In this document: positions 8,737 through 17,807 of the stretch, in pieces | How the letters are laid out: the number at the start of each line of letters is the position of its first letter | Numbering within the stretch: the stretch's first letter is position 1 | Assembly: GCF_000931935.2 (NCBI RefSeq) | Contig: NZ_AZAC01000003.1 | Location: forward strand, 124,001-188,000 | Direction: 5' to 3' | DNA: 64,000 nucleotides | DNA from: Dethiosulfatarculus sandiegensis | GTDB taxonomy: Bacteria > Desulfobacterota > Desulfarculia > Desulfarculales > Desulfarculaceae | Notes under the pieces: model-generated | Seen by the model: only the letters and a program-made list of their open reading frames with translations | Told to the model about the DNA's origin: nothing | The model's database searches: none | Translations under genes and position numbers: made by a program

Positions 8737-8766
8737 TTAGCGGGTTAAGGCAAAAGAAGTTTTTGT

Positions 8767-10308
8767 TCAGATTTTTGCCAGAAGTTCCTCATAGGTGGCC
8801 AAGCCGGTGGTTTTGGCTGCCAGTTCGGTTATGGGCACAATATCATCCTGTTTGATCTGCTCCAGGCTGAATTTCCTGTTCAAGGCCATGAACATTTTCA
8901 ATCCCACTGAGACGCGGTTGATAAAGGAGAAAAGGCCGATGGCCCCGCTGGGTATACGGGTTGCCTCCTGACCGTATTCCGCCTTTAAGAGACGCAGGTC
9001 GCTGAAGACCTCTTCCAGGCTGTTGCCAAAAGCGGCGTATTCCTTGGGCAGGGTTCCGTTCAAAAGGGCCTTGCCGACCTCGCGCCCCACGGACGCAGCC
9101 GCCATGGCCGCCCGGCCAATGGCTATAGTTCCCACAAAGGGAGCGCCCAGGGCCAGGCCCTTGTATATCTGGTCTTCTGTGGCAAAGCCTCCGGCCATGG
9201 CAACCGGGGGCAGGGGCTTGCCTGCCTCTTGCATGCGTTTCAGGATCTTACAGACCAGAACCTCCAGGATGACGGTGGGCATGCCCCATTCGTTCATCAT
9301 CTTGGCCGGGCTGTGGCCTGTGCCGCCGCCCGCCCCGTCCAGGGTGACCAGGTCCACCCCGGCTTCAGAGGCGATCTCTAAAATTGTCGCAATATCATTG
9401 GGATCAAAGGGGCCGGTCTTGAAACAGACCCTTTCCGCGCCCAGGTTCCTAAGCTCTTTCACCCGCTTGATCAGGTCTTCCGGGGTCCACATCGGCAGCT
9501 TGCCGATTTTTTCGAAGATCGGGCCCTCTCTCCTGGCATGGGCCTCGGCCACTGCCGGGTCGGTGGGGTCGGGAAGCACAATATAGCCCAGGGCCTTGAA
9601 ACGGAGAGCGTCTTTGATATCCGGCACCAGGCCCATGCCCTGAATGCCCTTGGCGGCCTGGCCGAATTTAAGCTCAACGGATTTCACGCCGAGCTTGTCA
9701 ATGGCGTATTCCAGCACTCCGTGGTACTCGTCGTCAAAGTTGGCCTGCAAGACAATATCCCCGAAATCACGCTGATATTGCCTGAAACAGGAGACCATTT
9801 CAGCCAGGAGCGGAGATTCCACCACCCGGTGGCCGTCTGTGACCAGGCCCTGGTCCTTGGCAATGACATCCTCGCCGATCACCACTGGGATGCCTGCCAG
9901 GGCGGCGCCGGCAAAGTATTCTTTCCAGGCCAGTTTGGCCATGGCCGGCAGGATAAAGGGAGCCTTGACCTTTACCGGCTTGGCCAGGCCAAAGGTGGAG
10001 CTGATCAGGGCCTTGGGATAGGTGGCCTCATAGGGATCCTCCTGGGTTCCCAGGGCGCCGAAGACCCGGCCGTTTATATTGAAATGGGAGAAATCCAGCG
10101 GGTACTTTTTCTCGGATGCAAACTGGTTTATGTCTGCGGCATGGGGCAGGATGGCCTCTGCCCCGCGCAGGGCCGAAAGCCCGATTTCACAGGGGCCAAG
10201 GCAGTCGGCTGTGCAAACGGCGCACATGCCGGAGATGTCGGCCGCGTGTTTGGGGCTTCTCATCCGGGTGTTGGTGACAGGGGTGCCAAGAGCGGGAGTA
10301 TAGCTCAT
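8767..10308 (-). CDS. FMN-binding glutamate synthase family protein
   Basis: A 513-residue soluble protein built on the FMN-binding (beta/alpha)8 domain of glutamate synthase. It shows the ordered signatures LPAMAKLAWKEYFAGAALAGIPV, VELKFGQAAKGIQGMG, and TLDGAGGGTGHSP, and a phosphate-binding GGFATEDQIYKGLALGAPFVGTIAIG. There is no N-terminal amidotransferase domain, so it is not a complete GltB. An N-terminal cluster C29-x2-C32-x3-C36-x3-C40 could hold an iron-sulfur centre. Such stand-alone proteins are common in anaerobes and archaea; the substrate is often unproven. Transcribed alone, between two terminators. Confidence 0.85.
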   Translation of the reverse strand: MSYTPALGTPVTNTRMRSPKHAADISGMCAVCTADCLGPCEIGLSALRGAEAILPHAADINQFASEKKYPLDFSHFNINGRVFGALGTQEDPYEATYPKALISSTFGLAKPVKVKAPFILPAMAKLAWKEYFAGAALAGIPVVIGEDVIAKDQGLVTDGHRVVESPLLAEMVSCFRQYQRDFGDIVLQANFDDEYHGVLEYAIDKLGVKSVELKFGQAAKGIQGMGLVPDIKDALRFKALGYIVLPDPTDPAVAEAHARREGPIFEKIGKLPMWTPEDLIKRVKELRNLGAERVCFKTGPFDPNDIATILEIASEAGVDLVTLDGAGGGTGHSPAKMMNEWGMPTVILEVLVCKILKRMQEAGKPLPPVAMAGGFATEDQIYKGLALGAPFVGTIAIGRAAMAAASVGREVGKALLNGTLPKEYAAFGNSLEEVFSDLRLLKAEYGQEATRIPSGAIGLFSFINRVSVGLKMFMALNRKFSLEQIKQDDIVPITELAAKTTGLATYEELLAKI

Positions 10309-10622
10309 TTTATTTCTCCCTTTTCAGGATTGATTTGTAAGACATGTATACAGGTATGAACTATTCATACTCCATATCCCTATTGTTACCCAGTATTTTT
10401 TGGTTTGTTGGCTGAAACGCCGGTTTGTCTTGAGAAATGAATAGCCGGCCAAAAAGCCGGGGAGAGGCTGCTTAAACCTCTCCCCGGCTTGTCGTTCAGC
10501 TGAAAGTGGCGACCGGCCGGATACGCGACAGGGCAATGCACAAGGGGAAAAGCGTCTTTTCCCTTGCCGCATTTCAACCTAAACACCTGGGCCTTTATAG
10601 GGCTCAAGGATATTACTCACCG
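10309..10622. other. intergenic region with terminator and promoter of the glutamate-synthase-like gene
   Basis: No gene is visible. It holds the strong minus-strand terminator at 10451-10490 and about 140 bp of AT-richer sequence next to the start at 10308 that should contain the promoter of that gene. Confidence 0.5.
10451..10490 (-). terminator. Rho-independent terminator
   Basis: A perfect 13-bp stem (10455-10467 with 10477-10489, 9-nt loop) is followed on the minus strand by TTTTT. It ends the permease/acyl-CoA synthetase transcript. Confidence 0.85.
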
Positions 10623-12683
10623 CTAGTCCATGATGATCCGCACATCCACTGCGCTCAGGTTTTCCGCCTGGCCCTTGAGCGGATTAATATCCATTTCCTT
10701 TATCTGAGGCACATCCCTGGCCAGGAGAGAGACCCTGGTCAGGATATCGGCCAGACGGTTCAAGTCCATGCCCGGTTGGCCCCGATAACCCTTTAGCACC
10801 GGCAGGGCCTTGATGGAATTGATCATGGTCAAGGCCTCGTCAGGCACAAGCGGGCTCAGGCCAAAACGCACGTCTTTTAGGGCCTCGGCCAGGACACCGC
10901 CCAAGCCAAAAGCAACCAGATGCCCGAATCCGCTTTCTCGGCTGAGTCCCATGATTACTTCAATTCCCTGGACCTGCTCCTGCACCATGACACCTTGGGC
11001 ATTTTCTATTTTCATCAGGCGCTCAATGGTTTTGCCCGCCGCTTCCCGGCTCACGTTGGTCACCACTCCGCCCAGATCGGTTTTGTGCAAAGGCCCCACC
11101 ACCTTCATCACCCAGGGTAAGGGAACCGTGCTTTCGGCTTGCTTAAGCTCCTGTTCCGTGGTGATTATCAGCTCCTTGGGAGTTGGTATGCCTGCGGCCA
11201 TGAGCACCTGACGGAGCTTGTCCGGAGAAACCACTCCGGTCGCGCCATTTAAAATTTGGGCAACCTTTGCCTTGTCATAATCGACCGGGTCTGGCTTGGG
11301 CGGGTGAATTTTCGGCCGGTTTGCCATGCGCCCCACTGCCCTGGCCATGGAGACCTCGTCTTCAAAATGGCATTTGCCTTTTGCCCGGTATTTTTTAAGG
11401 GCCTCACCAGAGGATATGGAGGTGGAAAAGGAGGCGAACACAGGCAGGTCCAGGGTTTCCATGCTCTTTAGGATCGCCTCATAAACCGGCCAGTTGTCCC
11501 GGAATCCGGGGTCGCCGACCTGGATCAGGATGTAATCCAGGTTCCCTGCTTCCATTTCCGCGATGATCTTCATGGTTTCTGCTATCTGTGAAGGGGTGCG
11601 GGTGGGAAGAAGGTCCACCGGGTTTTTCACCCCGGCTCCCGGCGGCAGCAGTTCTGCCAACTTGGCCTGGGTCTCGGGTTTAAATAAGGGTGTTTTGATG
11701 CCCTGGCGGTTAAGCTCGTCTGTGGTCATCACCCCCGGGCCGCCTGCGTCTGTCACCACACAGGCCCTTTTACCGTTGAATTTTCCCTTGGCCATGACCA
11801 GGGCCGAGGCCAAATCCACCATCTCCAGCTTGCTTGAGGCCCTTATGATTCCCGCCTTGTCGAAAAGCGCTTGCACTGCGGTGTCTGTGACTGCCATGGC
11901 CCCAGTGTGCGAAGCCGCCGCCCGTTCGCCGTCTTCTGTCACTCCTGATTTTATGGCTGCGATGACACAGCCTTTTTGGGCCAGGCTGCGGGCGTGATTT
12001 AAAAGTTTTTCAGCGGAGGAGATCTTTTCCATATAGAGCAGGATATGCTTGGGACTTTGGGGCGTGTGGTCCTGGTCCAAGAGGGCCAGTACATCGTCCA
12101 CACCGGTTTGGGCCGAGTTGCCCACCGTGAAAAAGCTGTTAAAGAAAAGTCCCCGGCTCACCGCCTGCTCGGAGAGGATATCCACCGTGGCCCCGGAACC
12201 GCTGATAAAGTCCAGGCCGTCCGGCTTCATTTCAGGCAGCAGACCCGCGAACTTGCCTGCATGGACAGGGCTCATGACCCCCAGGCAGTTGGGCCCCAGG
12301 ATGACCATGCCGTATTGGTCCGCTATCTCGGCCAGGCGCTTTTCCTCTTGCCGCCCCTTTTCGTTGATCTCCCCAAAACCGGCGCTTAATATGATCACCC
12401 GTTTGACCCCCATGGAGCCCAGCTCGGCAAGGGTGTCGCCCACCAAAGGCGCGGGAATGGCGATATAGACCAGGTCCGGAGTGCGAGGCAGCTCGGCCAG
12501 GGAGGCAAAGGCCTTTTTACCCTGCACTGTTTGTGCTTTGGGGTTCAGTAAAAAAAGCGCTCCCTCATAACCCTTGCTGATGAGATTCTCTACAATTTTT
12601 CCGCCAGGCTTCATGGTGTTTTCGCTGGCCCCCACCACAGCGATGCTGGCCGGTTCCAGGAATCCTTTGAGAATGTTTTGCAT
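10623..12683 (-). CDS. acyl-CoA synthetase, ADP-forming (acetate-CoA ligase type)
   Basis: A 686-residue single-chain NDP-forming acyl-CoA synthetase. Order: CoA-binding Rossmann domain (residues 1-130, SIAVVGASENTMKPGGKI), succinyl-CoA-ligase-like flavodoxin domain (about 145-290) with the phosphorylated histidine in AAASHTGAMAVTD, CoA-ligase domain, and C-terminal ATP-grasp domain (about 470-686, WVMKVVGPLHKTDLGGV). It links acyl-CoA hydrolysis to ATP formation or activates carboxylic acids. ATG 12683 has AGGGGA just upstream; a TTG at 12719 touching the permease stop is an alternative. It sits directly behind a lactate-permease-like gene, suggesting uptake and activation of one organic acid. 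Confidence 0.9.
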   Translation of the reverse strand: MQNILKGFLEPASIAVVGASENTMKPGGKIVENLISKGYEGALFLLNPKAQTVQGKKAFASLAELPRTPDLVYIAIPAPLVGDTLAELGSMGVKRVIILSAGFGEINEKGRQEEKRLAEIADQYGMVILGPNCLGVMSPVHAGKFAGLLPEMKPDGLDFISGSGATVDILSEQAVSRGLFFNSFFTVGNSAQTGVDDVLALLDQDHTPQSPKHILLYMEKISSAEKLLNHARSLAQKGCVIAAIKSGVTEDGERAAASHTGAMAVTDTAVQALFDKAGIIRASSKLEMVDLASALVMAKGKFNGKRACVVTDAGGPGVMTTDELNRQGIKTPLFKPETQAKLAELLPPGAGVKNPVDLLPTRTPSQIAETMKIIAEMEAGNLDYILIQVGDPGFRDNWPVYEAILKSMETLDLPVFASFSTSISSGEALKKYRAKGKCHFEDEVSMARAVGRMANRPKIHPPKPDPVDYDKAKVAQILNGATGVVSPDKLRQVLMAAGIPTPKELIITTEQELKQAESTVPLPWVMKVVGPLHKTDLGGVVTNVSREAAGKTIERLMKIENAQGVMVQEQVQGIEVIMGLSRESGFGHLVAFGLGGVLAEALKDVRFGLSPLVPDEALTMINSIKALPVLKGYRGQPGMDLNRLADILTRVSLLARDVPQIKEMDINPLKGQAENLSAVDVRIIMD

Positions 12684-12719
12684 GGTCCCCTGAGATCTCC
12701 CTTTTGGCTGACTCGGCAA

Positions 12720-14213
12720 CTAAAACTGACCGGACAACCAGACAACAACCCCCACCAGAAGCGATGCGCCAATGCCCAGGGGTATGGTTATGCGCAGTAT
12801 TTCGCCCTCGCGCCCCATGGCCCCCACCATGGGGGAGGCCAAGGCGATTTTAAAGGGCGAGGAAATAGAGCCAAGGGCGCTTCCCACGGCCAGGGCGGCA
12901 GCCAAAATAGTGGGGGAAACACCCAGAAGTTGGGCTGATTGCACCTGTAACTGGCCGAACAGCATTAAAGAGGCCACCCCATAACCGGTTAAAAAGGTTC
13001 CCACCCAACCGAGAAACGGCACAAAGAGCGGATAATAATCCCCGGTTGCCCCGATCAGTCCGTGAGAAATGATAAAGGGGATGTTGTGGGCCTGATTCAG
13101 GCTCTCAAAGCCTGGTAAATAACCGGAATAGCTGATCACTTGCCCCATGGCCCCGAACAGGCCCATGGCCAGGCAGGCCCGCCAACCCTTGGACAAGGTG
13201 ACTTTTAAGATTGCCCTTAACTTGCCCTTCCTGATTCCTTGTAGCCTGATTGCCAGCAAACAAGCCAGAAAAATATAAAGATAGGCGGAAAATAAAGGCC
13301 TGAAGGTTATTGAGTGGACCGGTATGAGGTTAACTTTAAGGGAGAGTTTGGCAAAGGTGAGCTCCCTCAAGAAAGGTATGGAGTTAACTGAAAAAAGGCA
13401 GAGGATCAGAAACGCAAAGGGCGCCAGGTCCTTCAATATGGATAAGTCCATCTGTAGTCTGCCTGAACCCATAATAATCAGAAATAAAATCACCACCAGT
13501 CCAGCCAGGGTGCCTGAAACGGCGACACCCAGCCACTGCACCGCAGCCAGGGCGGATAAGCCCAGTAAAAGCCCCATTCCCAGGGAAAGGATCCACACCT
13601 TGGTTCGGGCTCCCCCAGTGGGCAGGAATATGGGTGCTGAAAGGGCCATGAACAACACCGCCGGGATGGAGATCCAGGCTGTGGCCAGGCCCAGGTCATG
13701 GACCGGTAGACCGGTGACCAGGGAAAGGATGATAATCACGATCCCGGCCATCTCCAGGGTCATCAGCCCTGCATAGCCGATAATGGAGAGGGCTGCCGAA
13801 CCCAGGGGTGAGACCCCGGCTGCCCGCAACATCGGCGCCACCACGGGTTCCGCTATCACCCCGGTTCCTTCCATGAAGTTCCCCACCCCGAAAGTGATGA
13901 GAAGGTTGCGGTTCAAGGCGTTGCCTGCTCCCTTTTTGAACCATTGGACAATACGCACAAGCGAGCCGGTGTCTGTCAAAATGTTGGAGAGTAATATGCC
14001 GCTTAAGATCACCAACAGAAGGGGCAGAGTGGTGAAAACGCCGTCCAGGGCAGCCCAGAAGGCAACTTCCAGGGAGGTGTTGAAAAATAAAAACAAAAGA
14101 ACAAGAGAAAATAAAAGGCCGTATACGGCCAGCTCCAGGGCGGAGCGGCGTAAGAAGACCGCCAGCAAAGTCAGGAAAACAACCGGTGTCCAGCTAAGTA
14201 TAAAGACCTCCAT
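12720..14213 (-). CDS. L-lactate permease family transporter
   Basis: A 497-residue membrane protein with about a dozen helices, belonging to the LldP/GlcA family. The signature GVGNFMEGTGVIAEPVVAPML and the following PLGSAALSIIGYAGLMTLEMAG are diagnostic; the end LGSISSPFKIALASPMVG is the second conserved block. Known members import lactate or glycolate with protons. The stop codon directly abuts the possible TTG start of the acyl-CoA synthetase, so the two are one operon. Divergent from a MarR gene with a perfect inverted repeat between them. The exact substrate may be another monocarboxylate. Confidence 0.88.
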   Translation of the reverse strand: MEVFILSWTPVVFLTLLAVFLRRSALELAVYGLLFSLVLLFLFFNTSLEVAFWAALDGVFTTLPLLLVILSGILLSNILTDTGSLVRIVQWFKKGAGNALNRNLLITFGVGNFMEGTGVIAEPVVAPMLRAAGVSPLGSAALSIIGYAGLMTLEMAGIVIIILSLVTGLPVHDLGLATAWISIPAVLFMALSAPIFLPTGGARTKVWILSLGMGLLLGLSALAAVQWLGVAVSGTLAGLVVILFLIIMGSGRLQMDLSILKDLAPFAFLILCLFSVNSIPFLRELTFAKLSLKVNLIPVHSITFRPLFSAYLYIFLACLLAIRLQGIRKGKLRAILKVTLSKGWRACLAMGLFGAMGQVISYSGYLPGFESLNQAHNIPFIISHGLIGATGDYYPLFVPFLGWVGTFLTGYGVASLMLFGQLQVQSAQLLGVSPTILAAALAVGSALGSISSPFKIALASPMVGAMGREGEILRITIPLGIGASLLVGVVVWLSGQF

Positions 14214-14310
14214 GGTTGCCCCTTTCCGCTCCGGTAGACTTAATTTCAGAGTTGTGGCGTGCTTTAGCCGACATGGTCATTGGCGGAGGATGCGCAAGGT
14301 GCGGCTATTT

Positions 14311-14341
14311 ACTTAACATGTTATTAAATAGCATGTTAAGT
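14311..14341. promoter_or_regulatory. inverted repeat, probable MarR operator
   Basis: Perfect 10-bp inverted repeat ACTTAACATG (14311-14320) and CATGTTAAGT (14332-14341) with an 11-nt AT-rich spacer, in the divergent gap between the lactate-permease-like gene and the MarR gene. A second small palindrome AACATGTT overlaps the left arm. Confidence 0.65.
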
Positions 14342-14420
14342 AATAACGTGTCAAATGGATTGGAGGCTGGTAAAGTGGTGAACAAGGCTCTTGATGCCGG
14401 TTCGGAACAGGGGAGGGGCA

Positions 14421-14867
14421 ATGCAGGCAGACAGGCAAAACGACATCATGACGAACGAACGGGTAATGATGGCGATTGTCCGGGCCTCTGAACTTTTTAA
14501 ACGGAAATCCTCTGCTATTTTTGCCAAGCATCACCTTTCTTTTTCGCAATACAATGTGTTGCGTTTGCTTGATGGCTGCCCGGACAGCAAAAGCTCCATC
14601 ACGGAGATAGCGGAGAAACTGCTGGTCTCCTCACCCAATCTTTCAGGCATTGCCAAGCGCCTGGAAAAGGCCGGGTTTGTGAGCAGAACCAGGGACAAGG
14701 CAGACGAGCGCAAGACCATCCTGACCCTGGAGCAGGGAGGGCGGCAAGTGCTGGCCAGGGTTGAGGCGCTTCAACGGGAAAATATCCGGGTGCTGCTGGC
14801 CGACTGGCCCGAGCGGCAAAAAGATGCCTTTCTGAGCCTGTTAAAGGATATGCTGCAAAAAGGCTGA
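14421..14867 (+). CDS. MarR family transcriptional regulator
   Basis: A 148-residue winged-helix regulator: helix-turn-helix around residues 50-85 (SSITEIAEKLLVSSPNLSGIAKRLEKAGFV) and the wing with TRDKADERKTILTLE, the MarR DxRxxxxxLT-like pattern. I chose ATG 14421, preceded by GGGGAGGGG; a TTG at 14391 would add ten residues without a good site. Divergent from the permease/acyl-CoA synthetase operon, which it probably represses through the inverted repeat at 14311-14341. The ligand may be the transported acid or its CoA ester (inference). Confidence 0.87.
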   Translation: MQADRQNDIMTNERVMMAIVRASELFKRKSSAIFAKHHLSFSQYNVLRLLDGCPDSKSSITEIAEKLLVSSPNLSGIAKRLEKAGFVSRTRDKADERKTILTLEQGGRQVLARVEALQRENIRVLLADWPERQKDAFLSLLKDMLQKG

Positions 14868-14898
14868 CTCCGGCAGATATCGTTTCCAGATGGTTATT

Positions 14899-15555
14899 TC
14901 AGACCCCCGGTTTAAACAAGAGCTGGGCAATCATAAGATCCCCCACCAATAAGGGTTCTTTGGGCCTCTTTCCAAGTGTGGCCAGGATTTCCTTTTTCAT
15001 TTTAGTGTTAATGGTGGTTTGGTAATAATCAGCCAGCCAGGCCCAGAGGTTTGAGAGGTCATCAAAAATCCATTGAGCCTTAAAGATCGTTGAGTGCTTC
15101 AGAAAAAGGCCGCTTCGGCCTATGGCTTTTTGGGCTGCGTGTTTTTTATGGGCCTCCGCGTCAACCACTTCGCAGATTTTTTCAATCTCCCCCTCTGGTA
15201 CAGGCTCCAAGACCAGAATCGCGCCCTGATCCTTGATCACCCTTTCAGCCTGGGTCAGGGCCTTGACGCTGTCTTGGTGATGTAGGGAAAGGGTGAAGAT
15301 CACCAGGTCAAAATGCCGGTCCTGAAACTTCAACTCCTCACCGCTGCCGACCTGGAAATCAACCCCCAAAACCGCCTGCCTGGCCCTCTCCAGGCAGGCA
15401 TCATCCGGATCAACGGCTGTCAGGCTTTTTACCTCTTTTGCCAATAAAGAGGTGATGCGCCCGTCTCCACAGCCTATTTCAAGCACCGTTTTATTCTTGA
15501 GGTTCGCCAGCTCCCGTATCTGGTGGAATATCATGAGGTCGCTGTTTTCACGCAT
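14899..15555 (-). CDS. class I SAM-dependent methyltransferase
   Basis: A 218-residue soluble protein with the Rossmann-like methyltransferase core: motif I VLEIGCGDGRITSLLA (residues about 20-35), acidic motif II TAVDPDDACLERA, and the post-IV strand FDLVIFTLSLHHQ. This matches the methyltransferase-11/UbiE-like group with small-molecule or quinone substrates. The C-terminal helical part is not distinctive. Convergent with MarR, no clear operon partner; the substrate is unknown. Confidence 0.83.
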   Translation of the reverse strand: MRENSDLMIFHQIRELANLKNKTVLEIGCGDGRITSLLAKEVKSLTAVDPDDACLERARQAVLGVDFQVGSGEELKFQDRHFDLVIFTLSLHHQDSVKALTQAERVIKDQGAILVLEPVPEGEIEKICEVVDAEAHKKHAAQKAIGRSGLFLKHSTIFKAQWIFDDLSNLWAWLADYYQTTINTKMKKEILATLGKRPKEPLLVGDLMIAQLLFKPGV

Positions 15556-16040
15556 ATTTTTTCACTCCAATTTAAAACCGTTCTGAAGTGGAGAAGAGGA
15601 CCAGTTTAAAGTTCTGCCGCGCGGCCTGCCTTGGAAACTTTGCTTGATGCCTTGTGGAATACCACAGTAGCCAAAGCATGGATATACTAAACCCCGCCGG
15701 CGACAAAAAGAGACCCGGGATGTGACCCAAGCCAGGGCTTTTCCACTTGGCTTCAACCGTTGCAGAGCCTTTAAATGAGCTGTAATCGTCGGCTGTACTT
15801 TGCACAGACGGCTGGAGTATTATTGGTCAGGCATATTAGATCGAATTAGTATGCTCAAGGGGTGCGCTTTTATGACCTCCGGCAGGTCAGGCGCAGGTCT
15901 TTGTTCTTGCTGAGTGTGAATGGTTCTTTTTAAATGATCCGCTTAAGATAACTAACCTGTAATTCCCGGTTTTCCGGCAAAAGGTTTTGACTAGCCGGGC
16001 CCAGGGGAAAGGGGAAAGTGAATTGGCCAGGGAATATAAG
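15556..16040. other. 485-bp intergenic stretch without a recognisable gene
   Basis: Short frames here have no coding character. The stretch separates the divergent methyltransferase and aldehyde dehydrogenase genes and should hold both promoters. No clear hairpin or operator stands out. Confidence 0.4.
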
Positions 16041-17480
16041 ATGTATATTGACGGGGAATGGACCGATGCCCTTGACCACGGGACCTATGAGGACATGGAC
16101 CCCTTTGGCGGCGAGCCCTTTGCCCGGGTTGCGGCCGGGCAAAGAACAGATGCCAAACGGGCTGTTGATGCGGCGGCCGCTGCTTTTGACTCATGGTCCG
16201 AGACCCTTCCCGCAGAGCGTCAAGCCCTTTTTTTGAGGGCCGCCGAGATTTTAGAGAAAAAGCAAAGTGATCTGGTTGAGGTGCTTTCCAGGGAGACGGG
16301 TTGCACCTTTGGCTTTGCCATGTTCCAGACCAGTTTCACCCCCGGTCTTTTGCGCGAGGCCGCGGCCCAGGTGCATCAGCCTCAAGGGGAGATCATACCT
16401 TCGGACCTGCCCGGCTCCTTTAACATGGCCATTCGCCAGCCGGTGGGGGTGGTGGCCGGCATCGCCCCCTGGAACGCGCCTCTTATTCTATCCCTCAGGT
16501 CTGTCTGCATGCCCATGGCCTATGGCAACACAGTGGTGCTGAAACCCTCTACCGAGTCTGCCGTGGCCGGGGGAATCGCCTTGGCAGAGGTGTTTCACGA
16601 GGCTGGTTTTCCCAAGGGCGTTTTTAACTTGGTAATCAATGCTCCGGGCCAAAGCGGCGCTCTGGGCGATGAGTTCATTGAGAATAAAAAGGTCAGGCGG
16701 ATCAATTTCACCGGTTCCAGCCAGGTGGGCCGCAGCCTGGCGGAAAAGGCTGGCAAGCATCTTAAAAGGGTTGCTCTTGAGCTTGGCGGACAGAACCCCA
16801 TGCTGGTCTTGGATGACGCGGACCTGGAGGCGGCGGTAAACGCCGCCGCTTTTGGCGCTTTTCTGCATCAGGGCCAGATTTGCATGTCCACCAGAAGAGT
16901 GATCATTCATCCCAAGGTTTCTCAAAGATTCATGGAGAAACTGCTTAAAAAGGTTTCCGGCTTCAAGGTCGGCGACCCCAAGGAGCCGGATACCATCATC
17001 GGGCCTTTGATCAATAAAGAACAGCTTATAAGGGTGGATGCCGGGGTGCAGCTGGCCATAGCCGATGGCGGGGAGCTGCTTTGCGGGGGCAAGCCCCAGG
17101 GGCCCTGCTATCAGCCAACCATTGTCACCAATGTAAACCCGGATTCCGATTTTGCCTGGGAAGAGACCTTTGGCCCGGTGCTTTCCATTATAGAGGCGGT
17201 GGATGACGACTCTGCGGTGGCCATGGCCAATGCCACTGACTATGGCCTTACCGCCTCGATTTTCACCGGGGATCTGCAAAGGGGGCTTCGCCTGGCAAAA
17301 AGAATAGAATCCGGGATTGTGCATATCAATGACCAGACCGTGCATGACGAACCCCAGATGCCCTTTGGCGGCATGAAAGATAGCGGGTGGGGCCGCTTTG
17401 GCGGCAAAGCCGCTTTGGAGGAGTTCACCGAGCTGAGATGGGTAAGCGCCCAGTTGACGCCTCGCGAGTATCCCTTCTGA
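16041..17480 (+). CDS. NAD(P)-dependent aldehyde dehydrogenase
   Basis: A 479-residue aldehyde dehydrogenase of normal family length. Visible are the cofactor loop PWNAPLILSLR, the glycine motif FTGSSQVGRSLA, the general base Glu247 in LELGGQNP, and the nucleophile Cys281 in HQGQICMSTRR; the C-terminal MPFGGMKDSGWGRFGG is the usual oligomerisation and substrate-channel motif. It resembles the vanillin/salicylaldehyde dehydrogenase branch. ATG 16041 has AGGGA seven bases upstream; in-frame TTG codons at 16023 and 15987 are alternatives. It stands alone, ended by a strong terminator. The real substrate is unknown. Confidence 0.9.
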   Translation: MYIDGEWTDALDHGTYEDMDPFGGEPFARVAAGQRTDAKRAVDAAAAAFDSWSETLPAERQALFLRAAEILEKKQSDLVEVLSRETGCTFGFAMFQTSFTPGLLREAAAQVHQPQGEIIPSDLPGSFNMAIRQPVGVVAGIAPWNAPLILSLRSVCMPMAYGNTVVLKPSTESAVAGGIALAEVFHEAGFPKGVFNLVINAPGQSGALGDEFIENKKVRRINFTGSSQVGRSLAEKAGKHLKRVALELGGQNPMLVLDDADLEAAVNAAAFGAFLHQGQICMSTRRVIIHPKVSQRFMEKLLKKVSGFKVGDPKEPDTIIGPLINKEQLIRVDAGVQLAIADGGELLCGGKPQGPCYQPTIVTNVNPDSDFAWEETFGPVLSIIEAVDDDSAVAMANATDYGLTASIFTGDLQRGLRLAKRIESGIVHINDQTVHDEPQMPFGGMKDSGWGRFGGKAALEEFTELRWVSAQLTPREYPF

Positions 17481-17502
17481 TTGTTGTTTGAAATATGTCT
17501 CA

Positions 17503-17533
17503 AAGCGCGCCCGGACCAAAGGGCGCGCTTTTT
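17503..17533 (+). terminator. Rho-independent terminator of the aldehyde dehydrogenase gene
   Basis: A perfect 10-bp GC-rich stem (17503-17512 with 17521-17530, 8-nt loop) runs into TTTTT. Confidence 0.88.
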
Positions 17534-17807
17534 AAAGGCTTTGCTACTTACAGTTATCAAAAGAAGCAATTTGGTTGCTTTTATTAATAAGACCTTATTT
17601 ATATTGATTAAATTGGCTTGCTGGCCTTACCTCTCCCCCCCGCGCCTGGCTTGACATGGTTTTCCGCATGGTGTACAAGCGATCACATCGGTGGTAAGAA
17701 ACCTCCCTTTTTTTAGATAGCATTCCAATAATAACCCCCAAAATTTAAGCCAAGAAGGTTCCTTTTGCGGACAGGCATAGCTGTGCCCTGTCCTTGGGAG
17801 AATTTTT
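17534..17807 (+). promoter_or_regulatory. upstream region of the TonB-dependent receptor with leader hairpin
   Basis: About 270 nt without a gene. A hairpin at 17769-17793 (GGACAGGCA with TGCCcTGTCC, one bulge) ends three bases before the GGGAG ribosome binding site of the receptor gene at 17808, so it could affect translation. I looked for a cobalamin-riboswitch core and did not find one. Confidence 0.4.

Noticed and set aside
9538..10359. 273-codon frame opposite the glutamate-synthase-like gene
   Set aside because: Glycine-rich antisense frame without domain features; explained by GC-rich codon use of the true gene.
16488..17519. 343-codon frame opposite the aldehyde dehydrogenase
   Set aside because: Antisense shadow; the forward frame carries the full aldehyde dehydrogenase motifs and catalytic residues.
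17534..17807. Possible cobalamin riboswitch in front of the TonB-dependent receptor
   Set aside because: The conserved B12-box-like core could not be found; only a simple hairpin is visible.
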